Shown here in pieces: positions 9,361 through 19,492 of a stretch of DNA of 64,000 nucleotides. The DNA is taken from NCBI GenBank assembly GCA_900129675.1, contig FSRD01000001.1:1043501-1107500 (forward strand), in the 5' to 3' direction. The notes below the pieces were generated by a model. It saw nothing but the letters and a program-made list of their open reading frames with translations. It searched no databases and had not been told where the DNA came from. Each line of letters opens with the position of its first letter. Positions within the stretch are counted from its first letter, which is position 1. Source of the DNA: Bradyrhizobium erythrophlei (GTDB lineage: Bacteria > Pseudomonadota > Alphaproteobacteria > Rhizobiales > Xanthobacteraceae). The translations under genes and the position numbers were made by a program.

Positions 9361-11118
9361 ATGGACGCGACTGTAACACCGACTTTGCCCCGCGGCGCCG
9401 ATCACATCGCACCGGATTGTTCGGGGCAAAATTTCTATGCCATCGATCGCGGCCTGCGCGATCTGCTCGCGCTTTATCTCCTCCCCGACGATTTCCGGCG
9501 GCTGGAGCCGCATTTCGATCGCCTCGGCGCGCTGGCCGGCGGAAAGCTGGACGAACTGGCGCGGATCGCCGACAAACATCCGCCGGTGCTGCACCCGCGC
9601 GACCGCTTCGGCCGCGACGAGGACTGGATCGACTACCATTCGTCCTACCGTGAGATGGAAAAAATTGCCTTCGGCGATTTTGAGTTTCACGCCATGAGCC
9701 ATCGCGCAGGCTGTCTCGGCATGGATCGCCCGCTGCCTGCGGTCGCCAAATACGCGCTGCAATATCTGTTCGTGCAGGCCGAATTCGGCCTGATGTGCCC
9801 GATCAGCGTGACCGACACCTCGATCCATCTGATCCGGAAATTCGGCAGCCGCGAATTGCAAGAATATCTGCTGCCGAAAATGCTGTCCGCCGATCCGGCG
9901 ACGCAGTGGAAGGGCACCCAGTTCATGACCGAGCGCGCCGGCGGCTCCGACGTCGGCGCCATCGAAACCGTCGCCCGCCACGAGGACGGCGAATGGCGGC
10001 TGTATGGCGACAAATGGTTCTGCTCGCATGCCGACGCCGACGTTGCATTGCTGCTGGCGCGCCCGGAAGGCGCGCCGGCCGGCACCAAAGGCCTGGCGCT
10101 GTTCGCGCTGCCGCGCCGGTTGAAGGACGGCAGCCGCAACGCCTATCGCATCGTCCGGCTCAAGGACAAGCTCGGCACCCGCTCGATGGCGAGCGGCGAA
10201 ATCTTGCTGGAAGGCGCCACAGCCTTTCTGGTCGGCGCCGCCGATCAGGGCCTCAAGCAGATGATGAAGCAGGTCAATCTGTCGCGGCTGTCGCATGGCG
10301 TGCGCGCGGCGGCGATGATGCGGCGCTGCGTCAACGAGGCCATGGTGTGCGCGCGAACGCGTTCCGCCTTCGGCAAAACCATCATCGACTATCCCCTGCT
10401 CCGCCGCCAGGTTCTCAAGATCACGCTGCCGACGGAACAGGCGCTGTCGATGTTCCTGTTCGCGGCCGACGCGATGGACCGCGCCAATGCCGGCGCAAGG
10501 GATGCCGAAAATTGTTTGCGGATCCTGACGCCGCTTCTGAAATTCCGCGCCTGCCGCGACAACATTCCGGCGGCGACCGGCGCGATGGAGGTGCGCGGCG
10601 GCAATGGTTACATCGAGGAATGGGTGCAGGCGCGGCTGGTGCGCGACGCCCATATCGGCGTGCTCTGGGAGGGCACCAGCAACATCAATGCGCTCGATAT
10701 CGTCACCCGCGCCGTCGGCAAGAGCGGCGCACACAAGGCGCTGGAAGCCGTACTGCTGAAATTGCTCGACGAGGCCACGGCCATTCCAGCGGCGTTCCGC
10801 GACCGCCTGCGGCAGACGCTCGACCGGACCATGCGCTTCGCCGAACGCGTCGCCGCCGATCTCGCGATGGAAGCGCACGCGCGGCGTGCGGCGAGCGCGC
10901 TCTATCACATCACCAGCGCCGTGCTGATGACGCGCGAAGCCGCTCAGCCCGGCGCCGATGCGCGCAGGGCGCTCTTGGCGCGGCTGGTGCTGGAGCATCG
11001 CCTGGGCGTGCAGGACCCGCTGGCGCCCGAGGCCGGCGAATGGGAACGGGAGGCTGCGGAAGTGCTGCTGTCGGCGCGCAGCGTGTCGGTTGCGGAGATC
11101 GCGGGGCTGCTAATTTGA
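9361..11118 (+). CDS. Acyl-CoA dehydrogenase, AidB/large type
   Basis: A 585-aa flavoprotein, longer than the usual 380-400 aa and matching the AidB-like branch with a C-terminal helical extension. Visible blocks are FMTERAGGSDVG (FAD/substrate loop), WFCSHADADVALLLAR, RTRSAFGKTIIDYPL, and VLWEGTSNINALDI, which holds the WEGTSN glutamate equivalent to the catalytic base. I chose the ATG at 9361; the longer frame runs back into the REP element. Together with the alcohol dehydrogenase and acyl-CoA ligase downstream it forms a same-strand catabolic group. Substrate is unknown. Confidence 0.85.
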   Translation: MDATVTPTLPRGADHIAPDCSGQNFYAIDRGLRDLLALYLLPDDFRRLEPHFDRLGALAGGKLDELARIADKHPPVLHPRDRFGRDEDWIDYHSSYREMEKIAFGDFEFHAMSHRAGCLGMDRPLPAVAKYALQYLFVQAEFGLMCPISVTDTSIHLIRKFGSRELQEYLLPKMLSADPATQWKGTQFMTERAGGSDVGAIETVARHEDGEWRLYGDKWFCSHADADVALLLARPEGAPAGTKGLALFALPRRLKDGSRNAYRIVRLKDKLGTRSMASGEILLEGATAFLVGAADQGLKQMMKQVNLSRLSHGVRAAAMMRRCVNEAMVCARTRSAFGKTIIDYPLLRRQVLKITLPTEQALSMFLFAADAMDRANAGARDAENCLRILTPLLKFRACRDNIPAATGAMEVRGGNGYIEEWVQARLVRDAHIGVLWEGTSNINALDIVTRAVGKSGAHKALEAVLLKLLDEATAIPAAFRDRLRQTLDRTMRFAERVAADLAMEAHARRAASALYHITSAVLMTREAAQPGADARRALLARLVLEHRLGVQDPLAPEAGEWEREAAEVLLSARSVSVAEIAGLLI

Positions 11119-11120
11119 CT

Positions 11121-11240
11121 CGTCATTCCGGGGCGCGCGTAGCGCAAACTATGATGTGCAATTGCACACCAGGGAATCCATAACCACGATCGTGAGTATG
11201 GATTCCGGGCCTGCGCCCAGAGGCGCATCCCGGAATGACG
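11121..11240. repeat. REP-like inverted repeat (CGTCATTCCGGG...CCCGGAATGACG)
   Basis: CGTCATTCCGGGGCGCG on the left pairs with CGCATCCCGGAATGACG on the right, with inner arms GGAATCCATA/TATGGATTCC. It begins two bases after the acyl-CoA dehydrogenase stop. Confidence 0.8.
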
Positions 11241-11338
11241 GCGGTGAGGCAGCATCTTTCGGGCATGACGCGTCGAATTTCCTGCGCTAACGTGCCCTCC
11301 AAGGCTGCCAATAAGGCCAAACATCCGGGGAGGACGAG

Positions 11339-12487
11339 TTGCACAAGGGCCGTGTCGTATTCGGCGCGATGGATGAGGTTGTCTTCGGCCGTCCGGCGGC
11401 CGAGGCGATCGTCGAGCAGATCGATCGCCTGAAGGCTGCCCGCGTGTTCCTGATGGTGAGCGGTACGCTCAATCGCCAGACCGACGAGATCGGAAAAATC
11501 CGCCGCGCGCTGGGAATGCGCTGCGTCGCCACCTTCGACGCGATGCCGGCGCACACGCCGCGCGCGGCCGTCATTGCCGCCGCCAACCAGGCCCGCGACG
11601 CCCATGCGGATATCATCGTGACCGTCGGCGGCGGCTCGATCACCGACGGCGCCAAGGCGGTGCAGCTCTGCCTCGCCAACGATGTGAATACGGTCGAAGG
11701 CATCGACGCCATTCGCGGCCAGGGCAGCGGCTCGCTGGCCGCGCCAACCGTGCGCCAGATCAGCGTGCCGACGACGATCGCCGGCGGCGAGTTCTCCTCG
11801 ATTGCCGGCGTCACCAACGAGAGGACGCGGGTCAAGGAAGGGCTGCGCCATCCGCTGCTGATGCCGCGCGCCACCATTCTCGATCCCTGGCTTTCCGTGC
11901 ACACGCCGGAATGGCTGTTCCTGTCGACCGGAATCCGCGCCGTCGATCACTGCGTGGAAGGCATCTGCTCCCGCGAGGCGCATCCCTACGGCGACGCGCA
12001 GGCGCTGAAAGGGCTTGCCATGCTGACCGAGGCGCTGCCGCGGGTGAAGGCGGATCCCAACGACATCGACGCGCGGATGGATTGCCAGATCGGGACCTGG
12101 CTCTCGACCGGGCCGCTGGCGTCGGGTGTGCCGATGGGCGCCAGCCACGGCATCGGCTATGTGCTCGGCGCCGAATTCGATGTGCCGCACGGCTATACGT
12201 CCTGCGTGATGCTGCCTTCGGTGATGCGCTGGAACAAGCCGGACAATGCCGAGCGGCAGGCGCTGGTCTCGGCGGCGATGGGACACCCAAGCGAGGATGC
12301 CGGCGACGTGCTCGACCATTTCATTCGCGGCCTCGGCATGCCGCGCAGCCTGCAGGATGTGCGCGTAGGCCCCGAACATTTTGACCGGATCGCGCAAGCT
12401 GCGATGGCCACACCGTGGGTCCCGCGCAATCCGCGCCGGATCGAGGACCCGTCGCAGGTCCGCGAGATTCTTCTGATGGCGGCATAA
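11339..12487 (+). CDS. Iron-containing alcohol dehydrogenase / maleylacetate reductase-like enzyme
   Basis: A 382-aa group III dehydrogenase. NAD-binding GGGSITDGAKAV lies near residue 97, followed by PTTIAGGEFSSIAG. The metal site is suggested by AVDHCVEG and by ASHGIGYVLGAEFDVPHGYT, with spaced His residues as in this fold. The start is TTG at 11339, preceded by GGGGAGGACGAG; no ATG fits as well. It could reduce a keto acid or oxidise an alcohol. It is followed 16 bp later by an acyl-CoA ligase, suggesting alcohol/aldehyde to acyl-CoA conversion. Confidence 0.85.
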   Translation: MHKGRVVFGAMDEVVFGRPAAEAIVEQIDRLKAARVFLMVSGTLNRQTDEIGKIRRALGMRCVATFDAMPAHTPRAAVIAAANQARDAHADIIVTVGGGSITDGAKAVQLCLANDVNTVEGIDAIRGQGSGSLAAPTVRQISVPTTIAGGEFSSIAGVTNERTRVKEGLRHPLLMPRATILDPWLSVHTPEWLFLSTGIRAVDHCVEGICSREAHPYGDAQALKGLAMLTEALPRVKADPNDIDARMDCQIGTWLSTGPLASGVPMGASHGIGYVLGAEFDVPHGYTSCVMLPSVMRWNKPDNAERQALVSAAMGHPSEDAGDVLDHFIRGLGMPRSLQDVRVGPEHFDRIAQAAMATPWVPRNPRRIEDPSQVREILLMAA

Positions 12488-12503
12488 GGGAACCAAAAGC
12501 AAG

Positions 12504-14054
12504 ATGTACACCGGCAAGCATGCGCTTCTTCGTCCACTTCAGCCCGCCTTCATCATGGCCGGCACCGGCGAGGCCGTCACCTATCGCGAGCTGGATGCGC
12601 GCAGCAACGCGCTGGCGCATCTGTTCCGCAACCGCGGCCTCAAGCGGCTCGACCACTATGCGATCTTCATGGAGAACAACAGCCGCTACCTCGAAGCCTG
12701 CGGCGCGGGCGAGCGCTCCGGCCTCTACTTCACCTGCGTGAATTCCTACCTGACGGCCAGCGAGCTCGCCTACATCCTCACCAACAGCGAGTCGCGCATT
12801 CTCGTCACCTCAAAGGCAAAACTCGAGGTCGCGCGCGAGGCGCTGAAGCAATGTCCCAGGGTCGAGCTCTGCATCGTCGCCGATGGTGACGGCGAAAGCG
12901 AGCGCATCGTCGGCCTGCGGCAGGCAACGGCGGACTTGCCGAAGACGCCGATCGCAGACGAGTCGGTCGGCACCGCGATGCTCTATTCGTCGGGCACCAC
13001 CGGCCGGCCGAAGGGCATTTTGCGGCCGCTGCCGGAACAGCCGCCGGTGCAGAACCTGCCGATCTTCGACTTCCTGCACAAACTCTGGCAGTACCGCGAG
13101 GGCATGATCTATCTGTCGCCGGCGCCGCTCTATCACTCGGCGCCGCAGGCCGCGGTCAACCTCACCATACGATCCGGCGGCACCGTCATCATCATGGAGA
13201 GTTTTGATCCCGAGCGTTACCTCGAACTGATCCCGAAATGGGGCATCACGCATACCCAACTGGTGCCGACGATGTTCTCGCGCATGCTCAAACTGCCGGA
13301 GGAGGTGCGATCCCGCTACGATTTGTCGTCGCTTGAGATCGCGATCCATGCGGCGGCGCCGTGTCCAGCGATGGTCAAAGACGACATCATCAAATGGTGG
13401 GGACCGATCGTCCACGAATATTACGGCGCCACCGAAGGCCTCGGCTTCACCGCCTGCAACAGCCAGGAGTGGCTGGCGCATCGCGGCACCGTCGGCAAGG
13501 TTTATCTCGGCGATCTGCATATTCTTGACGAGAACATGAAACCCTGCCCCGTCGGCACTCCGGGCATAGTGTGGTTCAAGACCGCGACGCCGTTTGAATA
13601 TTTCAACGATCCCAACCGGACGAAGGAGGCCCGCTCGGCGGACGGCAGCATGAGCACCGTCGGCGACGTCGGCTATGTCGACGCGGATGGCTTTCTCTAT
13701 CTGACCGATCGCGCGACCTTCATGATCATTTCCGGCGGCGTCAACATCTACCCGCAGGAATGCGAAAACCTCTTGATCACGCATCCCAAGATCGCGGACG
13801 CCGCGGTGTTCGGCGTCCCCAATGCCGATCTCGGCGAGGAAGTGAAAGCGGTGGTGCAGCCGATGCCGGGGGTTTCGCCGGGACCCGAACTCGCAGAGGA
13901 GTTGATTCAGTTTTGCGGCCAATCGCTGTCGCGCCAGAAAGTCCCCCGATCGATCGACTTCGAAGCCGAACTGCCGCGGCTTCCGACCGGCAAGCTCTAC
14001 AAACGTTTGTTGCGCGACCGCTACTGGGGCAACAAGACGTCACGCATCGTGTGA
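12504..14054 (+). CDS. Acyl-CoA ligase (AMP-forming, class I adenylate-forming)
   Basis: A 516-aa enzyme with P-loop-like A3 motif YSSGTTGRPKGI, substrate-side motif HEYYGATEGLGF, hinge region GDVGYVDADGFLYLTDR and the C-terminal lysine motif LPRLPTGKLYKRLLR. It activates a carboxylate to acyl-AMP, then acyl-CoA. The preceding dehydrogenases and this ligase would feed the acyl-CoA dehydrogenase upstream. Chain length cannot be told from sequence. Confidence 0.9.
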   Translation: MYTGKHALLRPLQPAFIMAGTGEAVTYRELDARSNALAHLFRNRGLKRLDHYAIFMENNSRYLEACGAGERSGLYFTCVNSYLTASELAYILTNSESRILVTSKAKLEVAREALKQCPRVELCIVADGDGESERIVGLRQATADLPKTPIADESVGTAMLYSSGTTGRPKGILRPLPEQPPVQNLPIFDFLHKLWQYREGMIYLSPAPLYHSAPQAAVNLTIRSGGTVIIMESFDPERYLELIPKWGITHTQLVPTMFSRMLKLPEEVRSRYDLSSLEIAIHAAAPCPAMVKDDIIKWWGPIVHEYYGATEGLGFTACNSQEWLAHRGTVGKVYLGDLHILDENMKPCPVGTPGIVWFKTATPFEYFNDPNRTKEARSADGSMSTVGDVGYVDADGFLYLTDRATFMIISGGVNIYPQECENLLITHPKIADAAVFGVPNADLGEEVKAVVQPMPGVSPGPELAEELIQFCGQSLSRQKVPRSIDFEAELPRLPTGKLYKRLLRDRYWGNKTSRIV

Positions 14055-14080
14055 AGGCGAGAGCGACTTCCGAACTTCCT

Positions 14081-15511
14081 TCATTTGCCGACCGGGCAAG
14101 TGCCGGGATTGCCGCACGGGGACGGTGAAGCCCGCGTGGCGGCGGCGGCCTCGGAGGCTGGACCTTCAACCCCGTTCACCAGGGCCGAGACGCGCCAGCG
14201 ATAGGCGGATGCCGGCGTCAGGCCGGAATCGGCGAAACTCGCGCCGGCCACGTCGGCCACTGCGGCAAACTGGCCGTCGGCGCCTGCACGCGCGATGCGG
14301 TAGGCTGTGGTTCCCGGCTGCGGGGTCCACGCCAGATCGGCAGAAATATCCGAGGTGTCGATGACCGTGAGCGCATCCGGCGCCGCGGCGACGGCCGGCG
14401 CGGGCGCGGGTACAGCCCGCGCGGTCAGTGCATCGAGCATCGCCTTGATCGTCCTGATCTGCGGTCCGGACTTGGTGACATAGCTGTCCGCGTGGTTGAC
14501 GTAGCTCCACCAGTCCCAGCACGCCTCCGGATTGAACGGCAGGTATGAACTCGACATGGTCTGCGGATACAGCACGATCAGGCGATTGGTGTCCGCCCAG
14601 GCATTGTACCCGGTATCGTCGACGTACCGCCGATCGATATCGCCACTGTCCTGCTTGCAGCCATGCAGCGCGATATGGACCCGGCACGCCGCACCGTCCT
14701 CGCACGCCTTGGGAACGAACACGTAACCGGAGTCGCCCAGGCTCAGCGAACCGGCGTCATCGGGCCGGGTGTAAGCCGACTGATCGAAACGCTTGATCGT
14801 TCCGGTCAATGTCCCCCGGTTGGGAGCATTCAGCGCGCCATAGATATGCTGGAGAATGATTCCAGCCTGATCATAGCCGCACTGGTCGATATACGGGACG
14901 GCGTTATCGCCGCACGCGTTGAGGCCGTCCTTGTGGGGATCCTGCGCGATGACCAGCGAATGGCCCGCCCCGATCGTGGTCTGGTAGTACAGGTTGCCGC
15001 GGTTGGCCTCGCCGAGATAATGCCGGTAAAACTCCGCAGCTGCATCGGTGACCGATTTCGCCACGACCGCGTCGTTGTAGCCGTGGAAGACGTATATCTT
15101 CTGCCGCCGCACGAATTGCAGGGAATCGATATCGCCGGAGGCCGATTTGGCGTCGGCCTTCGCGAAAGAGCCGCTAAGTTCCGGCGGCGGCCCGGTCATG
15201 CATGGGCCGGTCGCGGTCATGATCGGTAGCGTGTAGCCGTTGATGATGTCGTCGGCGTCCGCTTTCGCGCACCAATAGGGCCCGCCGGCGACCACGCCGA
15301 CGCCCTTGATCACCGAAGACCAGGCGGTCGCGAACTGCACGGCCATGAAGGCGCCCGACGAGATGCCGGATATCGAGCTTTCGCCGATGTCGGCGTTGTA
15401 GCCGGACAGTTTTGCAGGCTGTTCGGCCCGCGCCGGGCCCGCGGCCGACGCCGCCGCGCCAAAAGCGATAAAAGTCGCCATCACCGTCCTGCGCCATAGG
15501 CCTGGATTCAT
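14081..15511 (-). CDS. Secreted PHB-depolymerase-family esterase with C-terminal Fn3-like domain
   Basis: The start MNPGLWRRTV at 15511 has AGGAG upstream and gives a signal peptide ending near AGPARA, 476 aa in all. The lipase box is GISSG (Ser51) in SSISGISSGAFMAVQFATAW. Cys-rich segments (ACEDGAACRVHIALHGCKQD) and ACWDWW match extracellular PHB depolymerase/feruloyl esterase (Esterase_PHB) proteins. The last ~100 residues (ADLAWTPQPGTTAYRIARAG, YRWRVSALVNG) look like a fibronectin type III domain, often a linker or substrate-binding module. It likely acts on an extracellular polyester. It is convergent with the ligase gene. Confidence 0.85.
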   Translation of the reverse strand: MNPGLWRRTVMATFIAFGAAASAAGPARAEQPAKLSGYNADIGESSISGISSGAFMAVQFATAWSSVIKGVGVVAGGPYWCAKADADDIINGYTLPIMTATGPCMTGPPPELSGSFAKADAKSASGDIDSLQFVRRQKIYVFHGYNDAVVAKSVTDAAAEFYRHYLGEANRGNLYYQTTIGAGHSLVIAQDPHKDGLNACGDNAVPYIDQCGYDQAGIILQHIYGALNAPNRGTLTGTIKRFDQSAYTRPDDAGSLSLGDSGYVFVPKACEDGAACRVHIALHGCKQDSGDIDRRYVDDTGYNAWADTNRLIVLYPQTMSSSYLPFNPEACWDWWSYVNHADSYVTKSGPQIRTIKAMLDALTARAVPAPAPAVAAAPDALTVIDTSDISADLAWTPQPGTTAYRIARAGADGQFAAVADVAGASFADSGLTPASAYRWRVSALVNGVEGPASEAAAATRASPSPCGNPGTCPVGK

Positions 15512-15576
15512 GACACGCTCCTGTTGAGCCGAAGACATCCGACATCCCATGCATGCTGGTTTCATGCCAAGCCTGA

Positions 15577-15817
15577 GAGCGGCCCATCGAAAAGGAAGGC
15601 AATGACGGCAACCCGCTGAACGAAGTCCGCATGATCGCAAGCTCGATCATGAGCGCCTCAGGCATCTTCACCGCCGACAAGACCGCCAAATGACAACCCG
15701 GCGAAGTCGGTGCTCAAATTCGCCATCGGCGACAAACTGTCGCTGACGTCGGACGGCTTCGCCAGACTGGCAGCGGCGTTCTTTGCCGAGATCGAGCGCA
15801 AATATGTCGCGACATAG
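15577..15817 (+). pseudogene. Frameshifted remnant of a small conserved rhizobial hypothetical gene
   Basis: Frame 1 reads GNPLNEVRMIASSIMSASG...TADKTAK then stops at 15691. The adjacent frame continues PAKSVLKFAIGDKLSLTSD and ARLAAAFFAEIERKYVAT to the TAG at 15817. From memory, these join to a short protein family common in Bradyrhizobium (NPLNEVR...DKT...KSVLK...GD..L....F.RL..AFFAEIE). No good start codon or RBS is visible. A one-base change near 15690 explains the break. Confidence 0.45.
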
Positions 15818-15995
15818 CGGCAAAACGCCGCGCGTTCCGGCTGCCAGGGGCTGTCAATTCCACAATGTGAAATGTCGCTCGCCGAGCTAGTCCGAATTGC
15901 CAATCCCCGCGCCGGCTTCGCCGGTTGCCCGAACCCCACGTCATGATATCGTCCGCGCAAATCGGCCGGTTCAGACCGAAAATTGGGAGGGGATC

Positions 15996-17591
15996 ATGCG
16001 GAGCGTGAAAACGCTGGCCGTCGGGGTGTTGGCTGTGCTGGCGGCTTACGACGTTTCGCTCGCGGGCGAGCCGAAAGCGGGCGGCATCTTCAGGATCTAT
16101 CACCGCGACAGTCCGGGCGGGGCCTCTATCCATGAAGGCGCGACTTATTCGCTCAACGTCCCCTTCATGCCCGTTTACAGCAACCTCGTCCTCTTCAATC
16201 AGCATATCGCCCAGAACAGCGTCGACACCATCGTCCCGGAACTCGCGGAGAGCTGGGCCTGGAGCAGCGACAACAAGACCCTGACCTTCAAGCTCCGGCA
16301 CGACGTCAAGTGGCATGACGGCAAGCCGTTCACATCCGCCGACGTCAAATGCACCTTCGACATGCTGATGGGCAAGTCGCCACAGAAATTCCGCCAGAAT
16401 CCGCGCAAATCCTGGTACGAGCAGGTCAATGATGTGACGACCAACGGCGACTACGAGGCGTCGTTCAACCTGAAGCGGCCGGAACCGGCGCTGTTGTCGC
16501 TGCTCGCCTCGGGCTACACGCCGATCTACCCCTGCCACGTCTCGCCGGCCGAAATGCGCACCAGGCCGATCGGCACCGGCCCGTTCAAGTTCGTGGAGTT
16601 CAAGGCCAACGAGTCGATCAAGCTCGTGAAGAACCCGGATTACTTCAAGAAGGGCCTGCCCTATCTCGACGGCATCGAGTTCACCATCATCCCGAACCGG
16701 TCGACCGCCATCCTCGGCTTCGTCTCCGGCAAGTTCGACATGACCTTCCCGACGGAAGTCTCGATCCCGCTGTTGAAGGACGTCAAGGCGCAGGCGCCGA
16801 ATGCGGTGTGCGTGGTGGAGCCGAACAACGTCTCTACCAACATCATCGTCAATTCATCCTCGCCGCCGTTCGATAATATCGACATCCGCCGCGCGCTGGC
16901 CCTGGCGCTCGATCGCAAGGCGTTCATCCAGATCATGTTCGAGGGCCAGGGCGATATCGGCGGCACCATGGAGCCGGCGCCGGCCGGCCTGTGGGCGATG
17001 CCCAAGGAGATGCTGGAATCGATCCCCGGCTACGGCCCTGACATCAACGCCAACCGGGAAGAAGCGCGCAAATTGATGCAGAAGGCGGGCTACGGCCCCG
17101 ACAAGCACCTGCAGATCAAGGTCTCCACGCGCAACATCCCGGTCTACCGCGATCCCGCCATCATCCTGATCGACCAGATCAAGAGCATCTATATCGACGG
17201 CGAACTCGACGTCGTCGACACCGCGCAGTGGTTCCCGAAAGTGGCGCGCAAGGACTATGCGCTCGGGCTCAACCTGACCGGCAATGCGGTCGACGATCCC
17301 GACCAGTCGTTCTACGAAAATTATTCCTGCGGCTCCGAGCGGAACTACACCAATTACTGCAACAAGGACATCGAAAAGCTGTTCGACCAGCAATCGGCCG
17401 AAACCGACCTCAACAAGCGCAAGAAGCTGGTCTGGGAGATCGACAAGAAGCTGCAGGAGGACGTGGCGCGTCCGATCATCTTCCACGCCCGCACCGGCAC
17501 CTGCTGGCAGCCCTATGTCAAGAACGTCACCATCATGTCCAATAGCTCCTATAATGGCTTTCGTTACGAAGACGTCTGGCTGGACAAGTAA
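15996..17591 (+). CDS. ABC transporter substrate-binding protein, family 5 (dipeptide/oligopeptide type)
   Basis: A 531-aa periplasmic protein starting MRSVKTLAVGV, with GGGAGGGG before the ATG and a signal peptide cleaving near SLAGEPKAGG. SBP_bac_5 features include ELAESWAWSSDNKTLTFKLR, VKWHDGKPFTSADV and IGTGPFKFVEF. It opens a five-gene importer operon (binding protein, two permeases, two ATPases). Ligands of family 5 range from peptides to sugars, nickel and opines; none can be assigned here. Confidence 0.9.
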   Translation: MRSVKTLAVGVLAVLAAYDVSLAGEPKAGGIFRIYHRDSPGGASIHEGATYSLNVPFMPVYSNLVLFNQHIAQNSVDTIVPELAESWAWSSDNKTLTFKLRHDVKWHDGKPFTSADVKCTFDMLMGKSPQKFRQNPRKSWYEQVNDVTTNGDYEASFNLKRPEPALLSLLASGYTPIYPCHVSPAEMRTRPIGTGPFKFVEFKANESIKLVKNPDYFKKGLPYLDGIEFTIIPNRSTAILGFVSGKFDMTFPTEVSIPLLKDVKAQAPNAVCVVEPNNVSTNIIVNSSSPPFDNIDIRRALALALDRKAFIQIMFEGQGDIGGTMEPAPAGLWAMPKEMLESIPGYGPDINANREEARKLMQKAGYGPDKHLQIKVSTRNIPVYRDPAIILIDQIKSIYIDGELDVVDTAQWFPKVARKDYALGLNLTGNAVDDPDQSFYENYSCGSERNYTNYCNKDIEKLFDQQSAETDLNKRKKLVWEIDKKLQEDVARPIIFHARTGTCWQPYVKNVTIMSNSSYNGFRYEDVWLDK

Positions 17592-17639
17592 CGTCCATCG
17601 GCGCACAGGCTTCGAGGGCGGGTCAGGGAGAGCGGCCAA

Positions 17640-18587
17640 GTGTTCGGTTATATCGTGCGGCGCCTTGCCTTGATGCTCGTGACCCTGATCGGGATCTCGA
17701 TCATCATCTTCGTGCTGCTGCGCGTCGTTCCCGGCAATATCGTCGATATCCTGTTCGACGCGGCGGGGTTCGTCGACCCCGCCGACAAGGCCAACCTGGA
17801 AAAGGAGCTGGGTCTCAGCGACCCGATCGTGGTGCAGTATCTGCACTGGATCGGCGGCCTGCTGCGCGGCGATCTCGGCTATTCCTATGTGTCGGAAAAG
17901 CCGGCGCTGGATGAAATCCTGCCGCGGATTCCGATCACCGCGCGGCTCGCCGGCCTGGCGCTGCTGTTCTCGGCATCGATCGGCATTCCCTTAGGGGTGA
18001 TCAGCGCGGTCCGTCAGGGCACGCGGCTCGACTATGCCTTGCGCGTCGTCAGCCTCAGCGGCCTGTCGCTGCCGTCGTTCTGGCTCGGGCTGTTGATCCT
18101 GATGGCGTCGGTCTCGTTGTTCGGATCGATGCCGATCTTCAATCCGAACCCGAAAACCTGGACCGAGGCCATCGCGATCTATTGCGTGCCGGCGATGGCG
18201 GTGGGTTTTCGCAGCGCCGCGCTGACGATGCGCATCACGCGCTCTTCGATGCTCGAAATCCTGCGCCAGGATTACATCCGCACCGCGCGCGCCAAGGGCG
18301 CCTCAGAATCGTCGGTCAATTACCGCCATGCGCTGAAGAACGCTATCCTGCCCGTCATCACCGTGATCGGTATCGAGGCGGCGTTCCTGATCGGCGGACT
18401 GATCGTCACCGAAACCGTCTTCAACATTCCGGGCATCGCGCGGTTTCTGGTCGAGGCGCTGCGCTGGCGCGATTATCCGATCGTACAGAATCTGGTGATG
18501 CTGATCGCCGTGGTCGTGGTGGTCGCCAATTTCACCGTCGACATGCTTTACGCCGTGATCGACCCGCGCATCCGGTATGGGGACTAG
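17640..18587 (+). CDS. ABC transporter permease, DppB-type
   Basis: A 315-aa inner-membrane protein, GTG start at 17640, with six predicted membrane segments, beginning MFGYIVRRLALMLVTLIGI. The EAA-type loop RTARAKGASESSVNYRHALK contacts the ATPases. The conserved C-terminal NFTVDMLYAVIDPRIRYGD is typical of DppB/OppB. It is followed within 12 bp by the second permease. Confidence 0.92.
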   Translation: MFGYIVRRLALMLVTLIGISIIIFVLLRVVPGNIVDILFDAAGFVDPADKANLEKELGLSDPIVVQYLHWIGGLLRGDLGYSYVSEKPALDEILPRIPITARLAGLALLFSASIGIPLGVISAVRQGTRLDYALRVVSLSGLSLPSFWLGLLILMASVSLFGSMPIFNPNPKTWTEAIAIYCVPAMAVGFRSAALTMRITRSSMLEILRQDYIRTARAKGASESSVNYRHALKNAILPVITVIGIEAAFLIGGLIVTETVFNIPGIARFLVEALRWRDYPIVQNLVMLIAVVVVVANFTVDMLYAVIDPRIRYGD

Positions 18588-18598
18588 GAGATATCAGT

Positions 18599-19492
18599 TT
18601 GGCCGTGGTCAACTACGATAGCGAGCTCCGACGCGCCGGCGCAGACGCCGTGCATGGTTGGCGCCGGCTGGTTTTCCTGGCGCAACGCCACATGCTCGGC
18701 ACGATCGGCCTCATCATCATGGTGCTGTTCGTCTGGGTGGCGCTCTCGGCCGACCTGATCAGCCGCTACGATCCGCTTAGCGTCGATTCCGCGCACCGTC
18801 TCGCTGCGCCCGATTGGCGTCACTGGCTGGGAACCGATTCATTCGGCCGCGACGTCTGGAGCCGCATCATCCACGGCGCGCGCATTTCGCTGGCGGTGGG
18901 TATCGGCTCGACGACATTGGGCGCGACGATCGGCGTGATGGTTGGTCTCACCTCAGGCTATCTGTCCGGCTGGGTCGATCTCGTGTTCCAGCGGGTGACC
19001 GATATTTTGCAGGCACTGCCGCTATTGGTGCTGGCGCTGGTCATGACCGCGGCGCTGGGACCCTCGCTGCCGAACGTGATTCTTGCGATCGCGATCCCGC
19101 TGATTCCGACGGTCGCCCGCGTGATCCGCGCCAACACGCTGGCGCTGCGCGAGCAACCCTTCGTGGAAGCCGCCAAATCGATCGGCATGAGCGAAATGCG
19201 CATCGCGCTCCGCCATGTGCTGCCCAATACGCTGGCGCCGCTGATCGTGCTGGCGACCGCGCAGCTCGGTTCCACCATTCTCACCGAAGCCTCGCTGTCG
19301 TTTCTGGGGCTCGGCATTCCCGAGCCCTATCCGTCCTGGGGACGCATGCTATCGGAATCGGCGGCAGAATATGTCCGCGTCGCGCCATGGCTGGTGATCT
19401 TCCCGGGGATCGCGATCAGCCTTGCGGTGTTCGGCACCAACCTGTTCGGTGATGCGCTGCGCGACATCCTCGACCCGAGGCAACGCGGCTGA
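18599..19492 (+). CDS. ABC transporter permease, DppC-type
   Basis: I place the start at TTG 18599, eight bases after AGGAG at 18586; this gives 297 aa, the usual DppC length. GTG at 18605 is the alternative. Visible features are [20 protein letters not shown], the EAA-like loop [20 protein letters not shown] and the terminal [17 protein letters not shown]. It overlaps the next gene by one base (TGATG), showing translational coupling. Confidence 0.92.
   Translation: MAVVNYDSELRRAGADAVHGWRRLVFLAQRHMLGTIGLIIMVLFVWVALSADLISRYDPLSVDSAHRLAAPDWRHWLGTDSFGRDVWSRIIHGARISLAVGIGSTTLGATIGVMVGLTSGYLSGWVDLVFQRVTDILQALPLLVLALVMTAALGPSLPNVILAIAIPLIPTVARVIRANTLALREQPFVEAAKSIGMSEMRIALRHVLPNTLAPLIVLATAQLGSTILTEASLSFLGLGIPEPYPSWGRMLSESAAEYVRVAPWLVIFPGIAISLAVFGTNLFGDALRDILDPRQRG

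Noticed and set aside
9295..10998. Long antisense frame over the AidB-like gene
   Set aside because: Arg/His/Ala-biased composition; the sense strand encodes a clear acyl-CoA dehydrogenase.
11123..12517. Long antisense frame over the alcohol dehydrogenase
   Set aside because: No domain; the sense strand is a clear enzyme.
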